A stretch of DNA of 64,000 nt from Sphagnum magellanicum (Eukaryota > Streptophyta > Sphagnopsida > Sphagnales > Sphagnaceae), in NCBI GenBank assembly GCA_021904315.1, contig CM038918.1:19653303-19717302 (forward strand), read 5' to 3'. The notes under the pieces were generated by a model. It did no database searches. It was not told the origin of the DNA and worked only from the letters and a program-made list of their open reading frames with translations. Made by a program: the position numbers and the translations under genes. Positions 24,790 through 37,783 of this stretch are shown piece after piece (position 1 is the first letter of the stretch; each line of letters opens with the position of its first letter).

Positions 24790-27700
24790 TATGACACACG
24801 TAGTCACATGCCATCCTCTATGATCAAGAAATTTTCAACCAGGTCTTCATGTATTAGCGTATTGCTTCCCATTGAGGGCAATGTGGTTGTAAGCTCCATA
24901 AGCTCTCTATACTCAAGGGCCGGTAACCGTGAGTGTAAGTGGTTTAGAGCATCCCCACCAGTTCCTGTAAAACAATCTGGATCACATTAATTGGATGAAG
25001 CAAAGAAGTGAGAATCAGGAAATTCACCTGAACAGCCTCGTTCTCCTACCCTACACTATGTCCCCACAATTCATGCCCTTAGTTTAGGCCAAAAATGTGA
25101 CCAACACAATTTACGAATATAAATCCTACCTAGCCAATGAGGCGAGGCAACATGCACCCAAGAGGCTTAGGTTTTTTTTTCTCATTTGAGGTAGGAAGGG
25201 ATGGGACTTTTGGGAATTTGGTGTTCCTTCTATAAGGTTTCCATCATGTTTCAACAACGTTCCCAATGATAAATTTTTATGTTCCCTAAGTTCTTGATAG
25301 GTTCCCAATGTATTCCCAACAGCACCACACTTTACCCCATAACCTTTGCCCAAAGTTCTCCTCTTGCCAAATACATAGGTAGCCCAAAGGAGAAGACTAC
25401 AATATGTATATTTTGGGAGTGCTGAAAGTTTGATTATATTTTCTGTTGATGGGCCAATCAAAGAGGCCGTTCACCCAAAATTTTTGGGGTCCCCACAACT
25501 AATTAATATAAATCACACTATACTACTCCAACTTAATACTCAGCCCATGGTACACCAAATTCATCATTTCTCATGATTTTGTTTGAACCAGCCATGAAAG
25601 GCAAAACCATTACAGAATGAACAACTTCCTATCATTCCTATCATTGTGGGTAATTATTCGGTATTGTGAATTGGAGTTTGTGAGTTGAGTTTATCCGCAT
25701 GAATTTCCCACATGAATTCCCTGCATTGAAACAAAGAATTGGTAACAATGTAACCTGAGTACAGTACCACCAGAATGCATGGGTTCATGCTCGGGTTCCT
25801 GGAATTGAACAAAAACATACAAAATACAGCTAATGGACCTGGTTTGGTTTTGTGCCATACTTAAATGGACTCCAAGAAATTTCCTAGTGTATTGGGGGAG
25901 GGGGGGAGACCTTATCTTGAATACCTCTCAAGCTTGATTCGCACCAAGGGTTGGTAGTTATATTCTTATTCCATTTAACCCTATCTTGATTTGGAGGTTA
26001 AAATGGTTAAAGTTAACCCCTCTGCTGTTCACATAAAAGGATAAAATTAAGAAATTAATGAGATTAATTTAAATCTAATTTGAGAAGCCAAGACTTAGGA
26101 TGAAAAAAAATTAGACTGTGAAAATGCATTCTACATTCCATCACTTCAATTAAATTGAAGAACTGCATACAAGAAAAACTACATTGAAACAAAATGGAGC
26201 AAAATGATGAAATGGTTCTGCAAAGCAGATGTTCAGAATCCAAGAAATGTGGAGATTAAAGTCACTAAGAACAACATTAGAATTCTTTGGAATGGAGCTT
26301 AATTGGACGCAGGGGAGTACTTTAGTCCTTTGAAATCAAGGGGTCAAACTAACCTTCTCATTTCTTCCTAACTTGAAGCCAAATGCGAGAAAATTAATGA
26401 TACTTATTCCTAGATAAGTTCCGGCCAAACAATAAACCCCCCTTAAACCCAATGACATGGCACTTGCCAACTCCGGTTTTACAATTTTTTTTTTGAATGG
26501 GATAGCATTAGGGTTAATTTATTCTAATTGTTTATTCTTTTTATCCATCTTTAAAGAAGAAGAGATCTTATGTCTACTCTTTTAAGTGATCGAGGGTTTT
26601 TGTAACTACTTACATCTATAGATAGGCATAAGAGCCCTCCCCTCTTATGCCTCATGATCTAGATATGTATAGGACCTCCCCTCATATGCATCCTGATCTA
26701 CATTTGAGTAAAGGGTAAAGCCCATGCATTAGGGATGTTCCCAAAAATGTGGGGCTAGATTGGGCTATCACCTTCTTCTCAGCCCCTCATTTTAGGAACG
26801 CCTCACACAGAGGCTTTACCCTACGCTACACAGCATTTTCTGACTTAGACTATCCCCACCAGTGATTAGTATGTCACCCTGCAAAAGTATTTCTCACATC
26901 CAAGTTTAGTTTTTTCCTTGTGCAACCTCACCCATAAAACTGAAACTGTGACTGCAAATAGGTGTAAGCTACTAATAGCAAACCACCTCGACCGATCATT
27001 ATGTTTGGCCAATCAAAAACAGGGGACACCAGTCGGATGATATTTATTACACTCTTCTCTAGCAACTGCACAGCTTTTCTGCGGCTTTTAGCAACCTCAG
27101 CAAAGTGAGTACATTTGCAGGTGCAAAGCCATTGTCCTGGGTTAAACTGGCATTTTTGACTTTCTCTCATCCAATTTTAGTGTTCAGGGTCACTTATTGG
27201 GAACCTATGGGGATACTCTTAACAGCAAAGTGCAGATAATATATGACGAATTCTGCCAAGAGCACACCACGGGCTTGCCCTAATCGCTTACCCAGGGTAT
27301 ACTAACTTGGCAAAATCCAATATATATTTTCCTCAGTCTAGCACATAAAATCCTATGTGAGGCCCTGTCTGTCTATCTATCCGCTTTGAGAAAACAATTC
27401 TAAATCTTTCAAATGTTTGGGCTATCAAGGATTCAAACAAGTTTGCTACATATTTAGTCACGACCCCCTAAAACCATCCATAAGCATGTGCAATGAGAAC
27501 ATTAGAGAAGGGGCAAATTTGGGGAGGGGGTGTGGGGGTCCAGCCGAAAACTAGAGCAACGAAGTGACAAAAACCACTAAATTCAATCACTTAACTGGCA
27601 GCCAAGCAAATGGACACCGCAGACAACCCAAAACGGTTCTTTCCTAGATTGGGTGGCAACTGGGGTTTTTCTTCAATTTTCAATCTCGAAAATTTGACAA

Positions 27701-28140
27701 AATTTTAAAGAGAAGAAGAAGAAGCAGAATTAGTTAAATTCATAGTTGAAAAAAAAATTCCAAAAAAATTCCCAACTTTTTACTATTGAAAAAGAACAAA
27801 ATTTGATGGAAAAACCACTGCTGACAACATGTAAAGGCTAAATAGATACCGTAGTACAAGGGCAACTTCAACACATGTCTGTCAAATAATTAATTAAATT
27901 TGAAGATTCCATGTTGAAAAATAAAATATTTCTGAATGTTTGTAGAAAAACAAGTGTCCTTGACAAAAAGAAAATTCTTTGAAAAAAATATTAGAAAAAA
28001 ATTTCAACTTTTTTCTACAAATAATTTAATTAGTGTTGAAGCTTTGAAGGTGTGGTATGTAAAGCACTGGTCAGAAAGTTCTAGTGTAATTTGTAAGTCA
28101 TGTTACGGAGTGTGAATTTGTGTGAGCAGACATTTCATTT
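24790..28140. other. intergenic DNA, no gene recognised
   Basis: A 111-codon minus-strand frame at 25126-25461 and an 80-codon minus-strand frame at 26928-27170 are the longest; neither is recognised and neither has clear splice or promoter context. The rest is AT-rich with short repeats. Confidence 0.35.
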
Positions 28141-28149
28141 TCTGAATAC

Positions 28150-28184
28150 CACGAGTCATTTATTTATTTATTTATTTATTTATT
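28150..28184. repeat. (ATTT)n microsatellite
   Basis: About eight tandem TTTA/ATTT units. A related run, GGCAGGCAGGCAAGCAGGCAG, lies at about 28880-28900, upstream of the NDL gene leader. Confidence 0.85.
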
Positions 28185-29138
28185 CCTTGTGATACACAGT
28201 GAGTGCATAGGTACCTGCCAGATTCCACTGGGATCATAGGAATACATTTTTTTTTTTTTTTCTGCTGTTGCACATTATGTCATGGAACACTCTTGGAGCC
28301 GGCTATTCTCAAAAATAAGTCGCGTTGGGGGCACTTATTTCAGGAATCCCCCAGGCGAATTATTTCCTGGGCTGGGGTTTGGAATTTCTGTCCCAATGTC
28401 ATTATTATTCTTTTTTTTTTGGTTGCAAATTAAAAAAAATTGGAAAAAAAATCGCCATATTTCAAAAAAATTAAAAGAGGGATAGCCACACTTCTATACA
28501 AGGTTCAAGCCGGTAGCCAAAAAGATATAAGGATGTTAAAAAATTCCGTTTCATATTCTCTAATGTGAAAAGATGTGCAAAAACATTTTTGTTTTTTAGT
28601 GTAAATATCTGACTACATTTTGTCTTTTTTTTCTTTTTGGGAAAATGATTCTCCAATGTGAAAAAATTGCAATTGTTTTTTTTTTTGGGGTCCCAGTGTA
28701 AAAAAAATGGCTAATTGGGAGGTGGAAAAAAAAGTCTCCAATTTCTCAATATGACAAAATTGGAAAAGAAAAAAAAAAGAAAAAACCTGCCAGTAAGTTA
28801 GTAACAGTAAAACAAAATATAGATAAAACAAAATATGTGAGTTGGAATCAGGGCAGCCGAGGCTGGGAAGGGAGAAGCAGGCAGGCAGGCAAGCAGGCAG
28901 GGAGGTAGGTAGGGTGGTAGAGTAGGGTAGGAGGTACCTAAAAGTTAGTTGGTTGTGAAAATGACAAAACAACAACAACAATAAGTAGGCTAGGTAGAGT
29001 AGCTAAGTAAAAAGAAAGTTAAAAGAAAGAGAGAAAAAGAAGAAGGAAGGAAAATACACACTGTCTGTTTGTGTTGAAAGAGCGTTGCTGCTGAATGATT
29101 AGTCACAAGCTGCCAGACGGACAGCCAAACAACCAGAC

Positions 29139-29195
29139 CTACACACACACACACACACACACACACTCACGCAGAGTGTGTGTGTGTGTGTCTCT
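29139..29195. repeat. (CA)n-(GT)n-(CT)n compound microsatellite, self-complementary
   Basis: A run of about twelve CA units (29139-29165) is followed within 15 bases by a run of GT units and then CT units. The CA and GT arms can pair into a hairpin. It lies about 1 kb upstream of the NDL start codon, in the probable promoter or leader region. Confidence 0.85.
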
Positions 29196-29411
29196 CTCTC
29201 GTACTCGACCACGTTTTCTTACAATACATCCTCGGATTCTCTCTCTCTCCCTGTCACTACTAACTACTCCATTGCACTTCCTTCTCTCTTGTGCACTGCT
29301 GCTGCTGCTGCTGCTACTGCCATTTCTGCAATACTTACTTAGTACACACCAGCCGTCTCTGCCTGCCTGGCTGCCTGCCCTGCCTGCGCACGCGCCTGCT
29401 TAAATTAGCTC

Positions 29412-29756
29412 TAACAGGATTAGATCCTCGTACTACTTACTACTTTACTCGCTTCCTGTTGTTGCAGACTCAGAAATGATGTGCATCGGGTTCTCTACTT
29501 GACACACAAGAAAACACTACTGCAGGAACAACATACAGACAGATAAAAGAGAGAAAGCTGAGATAGACAGACAGACAATAGAGATACAGCTACAGCTGTC
29601 GTGAATTGGTGATCTAGTCATTGCAGCCCTCTGTTGTAGTGATTTGTGTCTCAGAACTGATTGATACGTACGTGCCTTCTTCTTGAAAGTAACAGGATTA
29701 TTAGATCCTCCCTGCTGTTCTTGCACATAGATGTGCATCGGGTTCTCTTGACAGAG
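29412..29756 (+). promoter_or_regulatory. diverged direct duplication in the NDL upstream/leader region
   Basis: Two blocks (about 29412-29503 and 29691-29752) share AACAGGATTA, TTAGATCCTC and GATGTGCATCGGGTTCTCT in the same order. They lie 400-730 bases before the NDL start codon, amid pyrimidine tracts that include possible leader splice acceptors (for example TGTTGTTGCAG at 29456-29466). This could be duplicated 5'-leader exon sequence or a duplicated regulatory block. No TATA box could be chosen with confidence. Confidence 0.4.
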
Positions 29757-30145
29757 AAACAGACATACAGAGATATATACAGAGATATACAGTCAGAGAG
29801 GGGACAGAGATCACTCGAGACTGGTGAATTCGAGTCAATGGCTGTACAGATTTGTGGCGATTTTTCGAAGAACTGATTGATGGTCTTGGCGTCTGCTGGT
29901 ACCGTCTCCGGGACGTTTGGATCCAAGAACAACAGGGTCGATCTTATACGGAAGTTTGGTCTATAGTATTATGTTGTGGCCTGGTCGAGAGCCAGGTTTT
30001 TTGCAATGACGCGGAGGATGATGATTTCGAAGCGGAGCAGGATGATGATGCTGATGGTGTTCGCTTTGTAGAAGGACGTGCTTTCGACGTCTCGCGCGAG
30101 GCTGGGGTAGCTGTGTTGTCTTGCAAGCGTCTCTTGTTGTCATTC

Positions 30146-33100
30146 ATGGAGGAAGGAGATACTGTCATTACCTTGGATGTGGACTTCGTGCCCTGGGGAG
30201 GCGAGGTAAGCCATTCTCAATGCTGTTGTGTGCGCAACTGCTGCTGCTCCTACTTCCCTCTGTTTCTTGCGTCTTCTTCATTATACTCAATACTATAATA
30301 TACTTCGCTCTCCCTTCCTTCGGATCCGCTGCCTGTGTGACGGTACCTGTAGACTTTGGTATAGTGCAGTTCCCTGTACCAGAGAACGTAGCTGTGGTTT
30401 GGGAATTCCAAGCAAGTGTCGGTGTAGTTAGAGATAGTGCTGTAACGTGGATGCTGCCGACATTAAACTTCAGGATAGCAACGGCTTGCCTGGAAGCTTG
30501 AATGATTTCTTCTTAGTTATTCCAAATGGTATATCAACGATCCATTAGTAGTTTCTCAACGGTCTGCCAATGGAGGACTCTTCTTCTTACTGCATCTTTC
30601 CTTCCTAGGTTGTACATTGTATAGGCAGGTGATGCTCATCAAACCTCCAGTTCCTCATTCCTTCAGTGCATCATAGTTTTGAGGATGCCTGATGTTATAA
30701 CAATTCTGACTCCAAGAGGAATGGCACTCAGTTTACTTTGTAGTCCTTAACATTGGCAGGGTGGCATCTTCAGTGCTGGTTATATGCATTGATAAGTCTT
30801 CCTCATCTATCATGTCCTAAAGAACCAGGGCAAGAATGCACGATGTGCCATAATCTGAAAGCAAACCATACCCTCTCATGTCATGTACCACAGGAAAGGC
30901 ACATGAGATGCACACTGTGACATGATATGACTAGAAGAACACATTACAGGAACACTGAATTTTTCCTTTTTACTTTTAAGGAGAGTTGAATTGTTCATGT
31001 AGGTGCACTAATTATTGTTGTGGTTCCTCCTTGAAACAGAGGCATCATGTTCCCACTGCTCTTGGGTCAATCTCGGTGGTCATTTGTGGTGATCAAGACA
31101 AGCCTGCCCTGCTCACTTACCCGGATGTTGGACTGAACTGTAAGAGTTTTAGTTCTTCTTACTCTTCTCTAGTCTGTCCAATCTTTGTTGATCAAGTGCT
31201 TCTGCTCCTCAAAGCACAGCAGCTTGTTGGGAGTCATCACCACTGGATGCAAAGAGCTGAGAGGAGTCCTGGATAGATCATAGAAGCTTTCTCTGTGGTG
31301 GCCGACTCCATGATGCATTGACAAGTTGCATTGTTGGAAAGAAATAGCATCCAGTCATTATCATGTCCACATTGTTTGGAAAATCTTGGGTTCTTTGCAA
31401 GTGTTTTGTGTTCTCAATTCATTACAAAGTGTGAGAGGTGTGGGGCCAAAGAACTACATATTTACCTGGTTTCAGTGTTTTTTTAAATGCAGCTGTATCA
31501 TGCTTTGGAGGGCTTTTTTCATGTGCTGAGGCATCATCAGTGCTGTACCACAATTTTTGCATTTACCATGTTGATGCACCAGGTCATGAGGTCAGCACCT
31601 TGTTCCATCAGATGCTCCTTGCACCTGTTACCCTACTTCTGCAAGGCATGGCAGTGTCCCTTGAATGCATCATGTCACAAAATGAAAGGCAGCAGGAATC
31701 TGGCTTAAGACAGATTGATATGTGCAAGCAAAGTAGGTCTCTGCCATCAGATTCAGGTGTCCAGACTGGAATAACCATTAGGGTTGCCCTTGACATATAC
31801 TGACCTGTCACTTGCTCACAGGCTGGTGCTGCTGAAATCCCAGCGGATCAACCATTGTTGTCTGTGGATGACCTGGCAGACCAAGTGGCTGAAGTCTTAG
31901 ATTACTTTGGGTGAGTGTCAAAATCCATTTCCTTCTAAACACAAATGTGGATTCTGGTGCTGTTGTCTTGGCCCCTGATATAGAGGTAGAATTGTACAAT
32001 TTTTCCCTAGGCATAGCCCCTTATATTAGCACCTCTGATGTGGATAGTGCAAAGACATGCACTTGGATTGTTGAATATCTGCAGTTTTGGTTGCTCTGAA
32101 TTTGCTGAATGAGTTTTTTTGGTTTTGTAGGTTGGATGAGGTTATTGGCCTTGGGGTCACAGGTGGAGCTTATATCCTTACACATTTTGCAGTAAGACTC
32201 CTGGACTTCTCTCTATTTGCAGTTCAATTTGTCACACTCTACTCCTTCTGTTGCAGTAGTTCTATTGAAAAGTAGGGATCTGCATGTGAATGTGTTGAGG
32301 GCAGGAGGACAGGTCTTTTCAGTTTTTGGGTCCCTCATCCTGGAGATGATGCCATAGATGCTGTGGCGTTCTGAAAGTTCTCAAACCCTTCTGTGCAGAT
32401 CTAAGCCTAGTGTTCACATTTATTTTGCAGTTGAAATATAGGGAACGTGCACTTGGACTGATATTGGTGTCGCCACTCTGCCAAACACCCTCATGGACAG
32501 AATGGATCTATAATAAGGTATGATCTGTGATGAGACCTTGTTTAACTTCATGAAAATTCAAGAGCAGCACAGCAGACTCCAGTTCGTTAGTCTTTATTTG
32601 CAGCTAATTGGTATCCACTTGGGGTGTTACAGGCCATGATAAACCTGCTTTACTTCTGTGGAATGTCAGGCTTTGTGAAGGATACTCTGTTGCAACGCTA
32701 CTTTAGTCAGGTAATAGGATGGTTGATTGCCTGTTTGGACAACAGCTTTTTGGTTCTGTACATTTTTATTCTGCTCTGCCAGTGAAGTCTATATCTTGTG
32801 TTGACTGTTAGGAAGAAGGGTATTTTTCACTTGGAAGTATTGAATCTGAAATGTTTCTTTGCTCAATTATGGCAGGAAGTATTGAATGCTGCAGGTTCTG
32901 GGCTGGATGTTATAATGACTTATCGCAGAGTGAGTGAGCCAGCTCTTCTTATCAAAGGCTGACTGTATTTCCAGTAGTAGATGCTCCCCTTCATTCTGTT
33001 CCAACAGAAGCTTCATTTGTTTTCTGATTTGTTCTTTTCTTGTTGTGTGCAGCATTTGGCTGATGCCCAAAGCAGGAATGTTATGCAGTACATGCAAGCA

Positions 33101-33733
33101 ATTCACCAGTATGTTTCATCTGATCCTGAATATTCAAAGTGGAAAGGTTTTTGCTGATGTCATTAATAGCCTGACATCAGGTGGGAGGGTAGTATATTAG
33201 CTGATAGAAAAAGAAAGTCTAATTGGTGTCATGTGTTGCATGCAGCCGGGTGGATTTAAGTGAGAGCTTGAAGAACTTGAAATGCCGCACATTGATTATT
33301 GTTGGTGAACATTCCCCTTTCCACCATGATGCTTTGCACATCAGTACGCAGATGCATCGACGATACAATGCATTGATTGAGGCAAGCAGAATTTCTTAAC
33401 CAACAATATTTGGTGCACTATACAGAGAGAATGATTTCTGCAAACCATTCATGTTCTTGTAGGATGAACACTTTGCTAAACTTCACTTCTCTGCGTATGC
33501 AGGTGCAATCTTGTGGGTCTTTGGTGACAGAGGAACAGCCTCATTCCATGTTTGTTCCAATGGAGTTATTTTTAATGGGCTATAGCTTTTACCAACGGCC
33601 ATTTTACTCTCTCTCCTCTACACCCACCAGCCCACTGAGTCCACCCTGTGTTGCCCCGGAGCTTCTGTCTCCTGAGAGTCTTGGGCTGAAGTTGAAACCG
33701 ATCAAGACACGTGTATCTGTACCCGAGGAATAG
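30146..33733 (+). CDS. NDR/NDL (SF21-like) family protein, eleven coding exons
   Basis: Exons: 30146-30205, 31040-31139, 31493-31590, 31822-31910, 32131-32191, 32431-32517, 32633-32710, 32876-32929, 33053-33108, 33246-33381, 33503-33733. They join in phase to 349 codons, the usual size of plant NDL proteins. These are alpha/beta-hydrolase-fold proteins without the catalytic triad; in Arabidopsis they bind G-protein beta-gamma and affect auxin transport. Diagnostic stretches are [60 protein letters not shown] and the C-terminal [15 protein letters not shown]. The nucleophile elbow reads G-V-T-G-G, with Thr for Ser, as expected for a non-enzyme. Introns are 115-834 bases and GT-AG, except intron 10, which is GC-AG (GAG|GCAAGC). 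The start was chosen by family length; the frame stays open upstream to an ATG at 29852, so a longer N terminus is possible. Confidence 0.92.
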
Positions 33734-34071
33734 AACTGCCAAACAAGGAGGAGAACCCCACCCCTGTATTCCCAATGACAGCATAGGTAGGTATATTTTT
33801 AAGTCCTTCCCCTTGTCAGTACGTTGAGATTTTAAATTGGAATGTCCTTCTCTATGACTTGTCTGTCCTGGTAACCAAGAGAGACCAAGAGAGACCAGCT
33901 GGGCGCAGTACTGATGGTAATAATGTGTGGTGCAAGCAACAACTCTCTACTGGATCTGTGCATCCAGTGAAGTCGGGTGCCCATCTACACAGGGTTAGGA
34001 ATTTGCCATTTTTGGTGGAAATTTGTTACACCACTGCAGATACCTATATAATGATACAGACAGTCATTTTC

Positions 34072-34077
34072 AATAAA
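34072..34077 (+). terminator. polyadenylation signal AATAAA after NDL
   Basis: AATAAA lies about 340 bases after the NDL stop codon, in a context (CAATAAAAAG) that would suit 3' end formation. It is the first canonical hexamer I found after the gene; the actual cleavage site is not visible. Confidence 0.45.
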
Positions 34078-34321
34078 AAGCTTCATGTATACTACTCAAC
34101 TGCCCAAATGGACAGTGTGATGAGTGTTGATGTTTCTATATTATCCCGTGTGTGTCTCTCTACGCGGCATTTACCATGACTCCATTCTGTTAGCACATAT
34201 TTTAACATACTTGAAAGTGCCTTGATACAACCATGGTTAGAATCTGTTATGGAGGTTTTGCTGTATCAGGGGACTGCAGGGATCAAGAGCAATCAGTTCT
34301 AGGCTGTCTTTCAACAGGTTG

Positions 34322-34406
34322 CCCCACCAACTATGGCAGTGGAAGAAGACTGCAGTTGTGTTGTTCCATGTTGTGTCCCCACCAACTGTGGCAGTGGAAG
34401 ACTGCA
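34322..34406 (+). repeat. short direct repeat downstream of NDL
   Basis: CCCCACCAACT(A/G)TGGCAGTGG followed by AAGACTGCA occurs at about 34322-34356 and again at 34377-34406, 55 bases apart. Non-coding local duplication just beyond the NDL 3' region. Confidence 0.7.
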
Positions 34407-34409
34407 AGA

Positions 34410-37400
34410 TCTTTACTACTACTGGGTGTCAGTATGCCCATTCCAGTTTGTTCTGGTTTGAAACTTTTGTTACTAGATCATCACATGGAGGTTTGTAACT
34501 AAATTGTTGTTCACAACTTTGCATGTGAGAAGCCTGAAGGTGGTGGTATGATTCATCAGAGACTGCAACCAGTTCAAACATAACCAACTGCTTTTTACAG
34601 TTGTTTGCTTATGGGCCCGACCCTGGGTATGATCACACTGCATTTGACTCCGCACTACCTACCTAACATTATGACTGCAGTCACTTACAATTTCCAAATA
34701 GAGTTTGATATGTTTGTGAGGGGCAAGTTCTGTTTCAAAACAAATTTCCTCTTTAAGATTCCTCAGTCCCACCACCAATTCTGCAACACTTGCACCTGCA
34801 AGCTTTGAAATTTGAGGGACCCAGGCCTTTTATTGAACGAGTCCTTTGATCTCTATGCCTCTGCAACTTGTGATCTGGTTGCGATTGGGCTCCAACTGTA
34901 TAGTAGCAGAGTTTTCTTAAGATGTGTTGAGATGTCAATTCTTCCCTGGACAAATAACATTATGTAATATGTGTCATATACCCAACCAGCTGATTAAAAG
35001 AATTCAAGCAACTGGTAAAATTTGAATTGAAATAAGAGCAACTTTAATGATCCACTGCAATTGAGGTGATATCAATACGTGTCAAGCCCAAATTTAGTGT
35101 GAATGTTTACCCCTCCCTTAACCCTAAACCAACTTGGATTGGGCCCTGCCTTGGACCCTAGCTTCCATCTTGGTTCTCCAAATCAGGAGCTCTCCTTCGA
35201 GCTCTTTCTTTTGGGGTCTGAATCAATTGATTTTCCTTCCAAAATGGTGCAATGTTTAGCCTCAATTTCCCACTCTTTGATCTTGGACCCGCATCTAAAG
35301 GCCATTGGTCTAATTTATGGCTCTCAGCCAATAGCATTGCTCTATTCCATTGGACTCTGGACCTTAGGTGCTCATCTTAAGTGGCCCTAAGTTTCTCATT
35401 ATTAAATGAATTCTGAGATGCCACCATTTGTGAGTGCATCATGAGGGATGGATGGTTACTGAAACACTTTTTATTTGGATTCTAGTACCCTAGTGGTGTT
35501 TTAGCATGGGATTTAGCTTTGTTTCTATTTTACTAACTAGCCACTGAAAACCCATTAGCCCTTATCTATGTAATATTGCCTATTTCCTTTTCACCCTGTA
35601 AATCTTATAATACAGGCGAGATTTTGTCTATTCTATCTTTCACATGGTATAGTTCTAGGCCACTTTTGAGCAAAGGTTCACCCAAGGTTACTCTAAGTTG
35701 GATAGTCTGGCTTATAGAACAACTAACATAGTAATTACATTATTTTCAGAAATGTTGAAATTTCCAAAAAATAAATAAATTTTGGAAGAACAAAATTGTA
35801 TGGAGTAAAACAGAGAATCTTTTAGAATATTCTGTCTTTTGACATTGAATCTTCAAAAGAAAACAAGTATTTGACACTGAAATGTTGAAGTTGCCATGGT
35901 ACTAGGGTACCCAACTACCCTATGAACTGGCTTGCATCCCTTTTTCTAGCTCCTTAATTCAGCTGAAAAAAAATCAAGAAAAATACAAGTTGTTTTTATT
36001 GGCTTTTCCTAGAGGAAGAAACTTTGCATCTGTGTAGGATTTGGGATACAAATTTCACCTGAATTGGCCCAAACCTTGAAAACACTTCAATCTTTGCAAC
36101 ACTTTTACATGATCCATTTGGGTTATTCAAAAGAAGAACTTTGAGCACACAAAAATCCTTCTATTGTAAATAGATTTTCAACTATTCTAATTTGGATTAG
36201 CAATAAATTTTGTTTGTATTGGCAATTTGAACTTACCATAGATTAATGTAGAATATGAGATCAATTTGAGGAAAAATCATGGAACTGAGGGAAATGAAGC
36301 TCATAAATTAAGTCTAATTTGCCATATTGCATCTTAATCACAGTTCTTTTACAATGATCATTTTATTCGGAAAATGGAAGTATTAGAATGGCAATGAAAT
36401 AAAGAGATATAGATGTGCAATGCAAAATATAAAAAAACAAGTGAACAAATGTAGTCATGAAACATGGAAATGCTAATGAAGGTCTTTTCTTTGTTATTAT
36501 GCTTGGCAATTGTGCCATAAATTAAACCTCCACATTGATCAAGTTTGTAAGTCAATTAAACTCTGCGTGTATCAAACACTGCAAATTGTCAGAAATTTCA
36601 TGAACAAAAAATTCTTGTGAAATAAAAGTATATATGCAATGTATGAAATTCAGCAAGATGAAATAACCAGAATTTAACATGGGCTTAAGGTTGCTTGAGA
36701 GCATTTTTTCATTCTTCAGTTCAAAAGTTCAGGGCTTATTGTAAGACACATCCCAGGTTCATTGCACCCTGGATTCTTTTGCAACATAATAATTTGTTTA
36801 AAACATATTGCCTATTATATGGATTGCTCTTCAATGGCTTCATGTAATGGGATCCCCTATCTGTAGATCTCACAAAAAAGTCCTGTTAACCTGCAAGAAT
36901 TTTCCCACTTCCAGGACCAGATTTGTCTCTGAAACACAACTCTTGTAAACTTGGTGCATATCATGAGACAGCTTCATTTGGCAGAGCTGCTTGGGGGGAT
37001 CCTATTAAGCCCATTTCAGCTCGAATGATTATGATGATTGTGCACACTGCATTTGCACCTTGAGATGAGGAACCCAAACAGAGAGAATACAATTACAAAC
37101 ATCACAATCATCTCCCATTCGATTTTCTCATAATCCATGTTTGTTCTGGAGTTCACCAATCTATTCCACAGAATAGTTCGATGGCTTCTTAACTCTTAAA
37201 TCTTTTCCTTCACCCATGACAAAGTTTCCCATATCCAAGTTGCAAATTGCTTCAAAGTTTGGAATCACTAGATGAGTTTTCCCCCACCCCAAATAACACA
37301 GACCGAGCTGCAGACTAATTAATCTATGGAGTACCTAGTAGTCCCCCTTCACTTCTCACAATGCTTTGTGTTTGATCCCCCCATTGTGCATGAAATCCTG

Positions 37401-37700
37401 TTTGCAGAACTTGCAAGAAAACCAAGGTGAGTTGACAATTGAGCAGTAGAATTAGATGAAGAGGTATATCTCTTGGTGTATCTCTTGGTGGATTACAATA
37501 TCATTTTTTTCCCATAAACTCAAAGCGGTATGCCCCTTCCATGTTAGTTTGCCACACATTGAAGGGTGCCCACAAACAGCCCCCACCAACCCCAAGAAAA
37601 AAGCCCTGCACCCATTTGAAACAACTACTTTAAATTGCAGTTTTAAAATACAGGATAGAATAACTGAATACTCTAAATATACATCTTTTGTGCGAATTGC
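34410..37700. other. intergenic DNA between NDL and tRNA-Gln
   Basis: No gene was recognised. A diverged copy of the TIR-element left half lies at 35425-35600 (listed separately). The longest frame, 35103-35390, is 95 codons and unrecognised. Confidence 0.4.
35425..35620 (+). repeat. TIR-element family, diverged partial copy
   Basis: GTGCATCATGAGGGATGGATGG, then GGATTCTAGTACCCTAGTGG, then a block with CCCTTATCTATG and CTATTTCCTTTTCACC, follow the order seen in the left half and middle of the copy at 597-941. The right arm is not recognisable. Confidence 0.45.
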
Positions 37701-37711
37701 GTTCAGGGTTT

Positions 37712-37783
37712 GGTTTTGTGGTGTAGTGGTTAGCACTCTGGACTTTGAATCCAGCGACCTGGGTTCAAATCCCGGCAAAACCT
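37712..37783 (+). tRNA. trnQ-UUG (nuclear): tRNA-Gln (UUG)
   Basis: A 72-nt cloverleaf. The acceptor stem GGTTTTG (37712-37718) pairs with CAAAACC (37776-37782), and the discriminator base is T. The D-arm region reads GTGTAGTGGTTAGCAC. The anticodon stem CTGGA/TCCAG encloses the loop CTTTGAA, with anticodon TTG at 37745-37747. The T arm is CTGGGTTCAAATCCCGG. The internal A and B boxes (TAGTGG.. and GGTTCAAATCC) match Pol III promoters, and TTTT at 37783-37786 follows immediately as a terminator. No intron. The sequence is of nuclear eukaryotic type rather than plastid. It is deciphering-competent by eye and isolated from other RNA genes. Confidence 0.95.

Noticed and set aside
25126..25461. 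111-codon minus-strand frame as a gene
   Set aside because: No recognised family, promoter or splice context; may be repeat-derived. Kept only as a note within the intergenic entry.
28613..29479. Pro/Leu/Ser-rich frames before the NDL gene
   Set aside because: They are translations of CT, CA, GT and CTG microsatellites.
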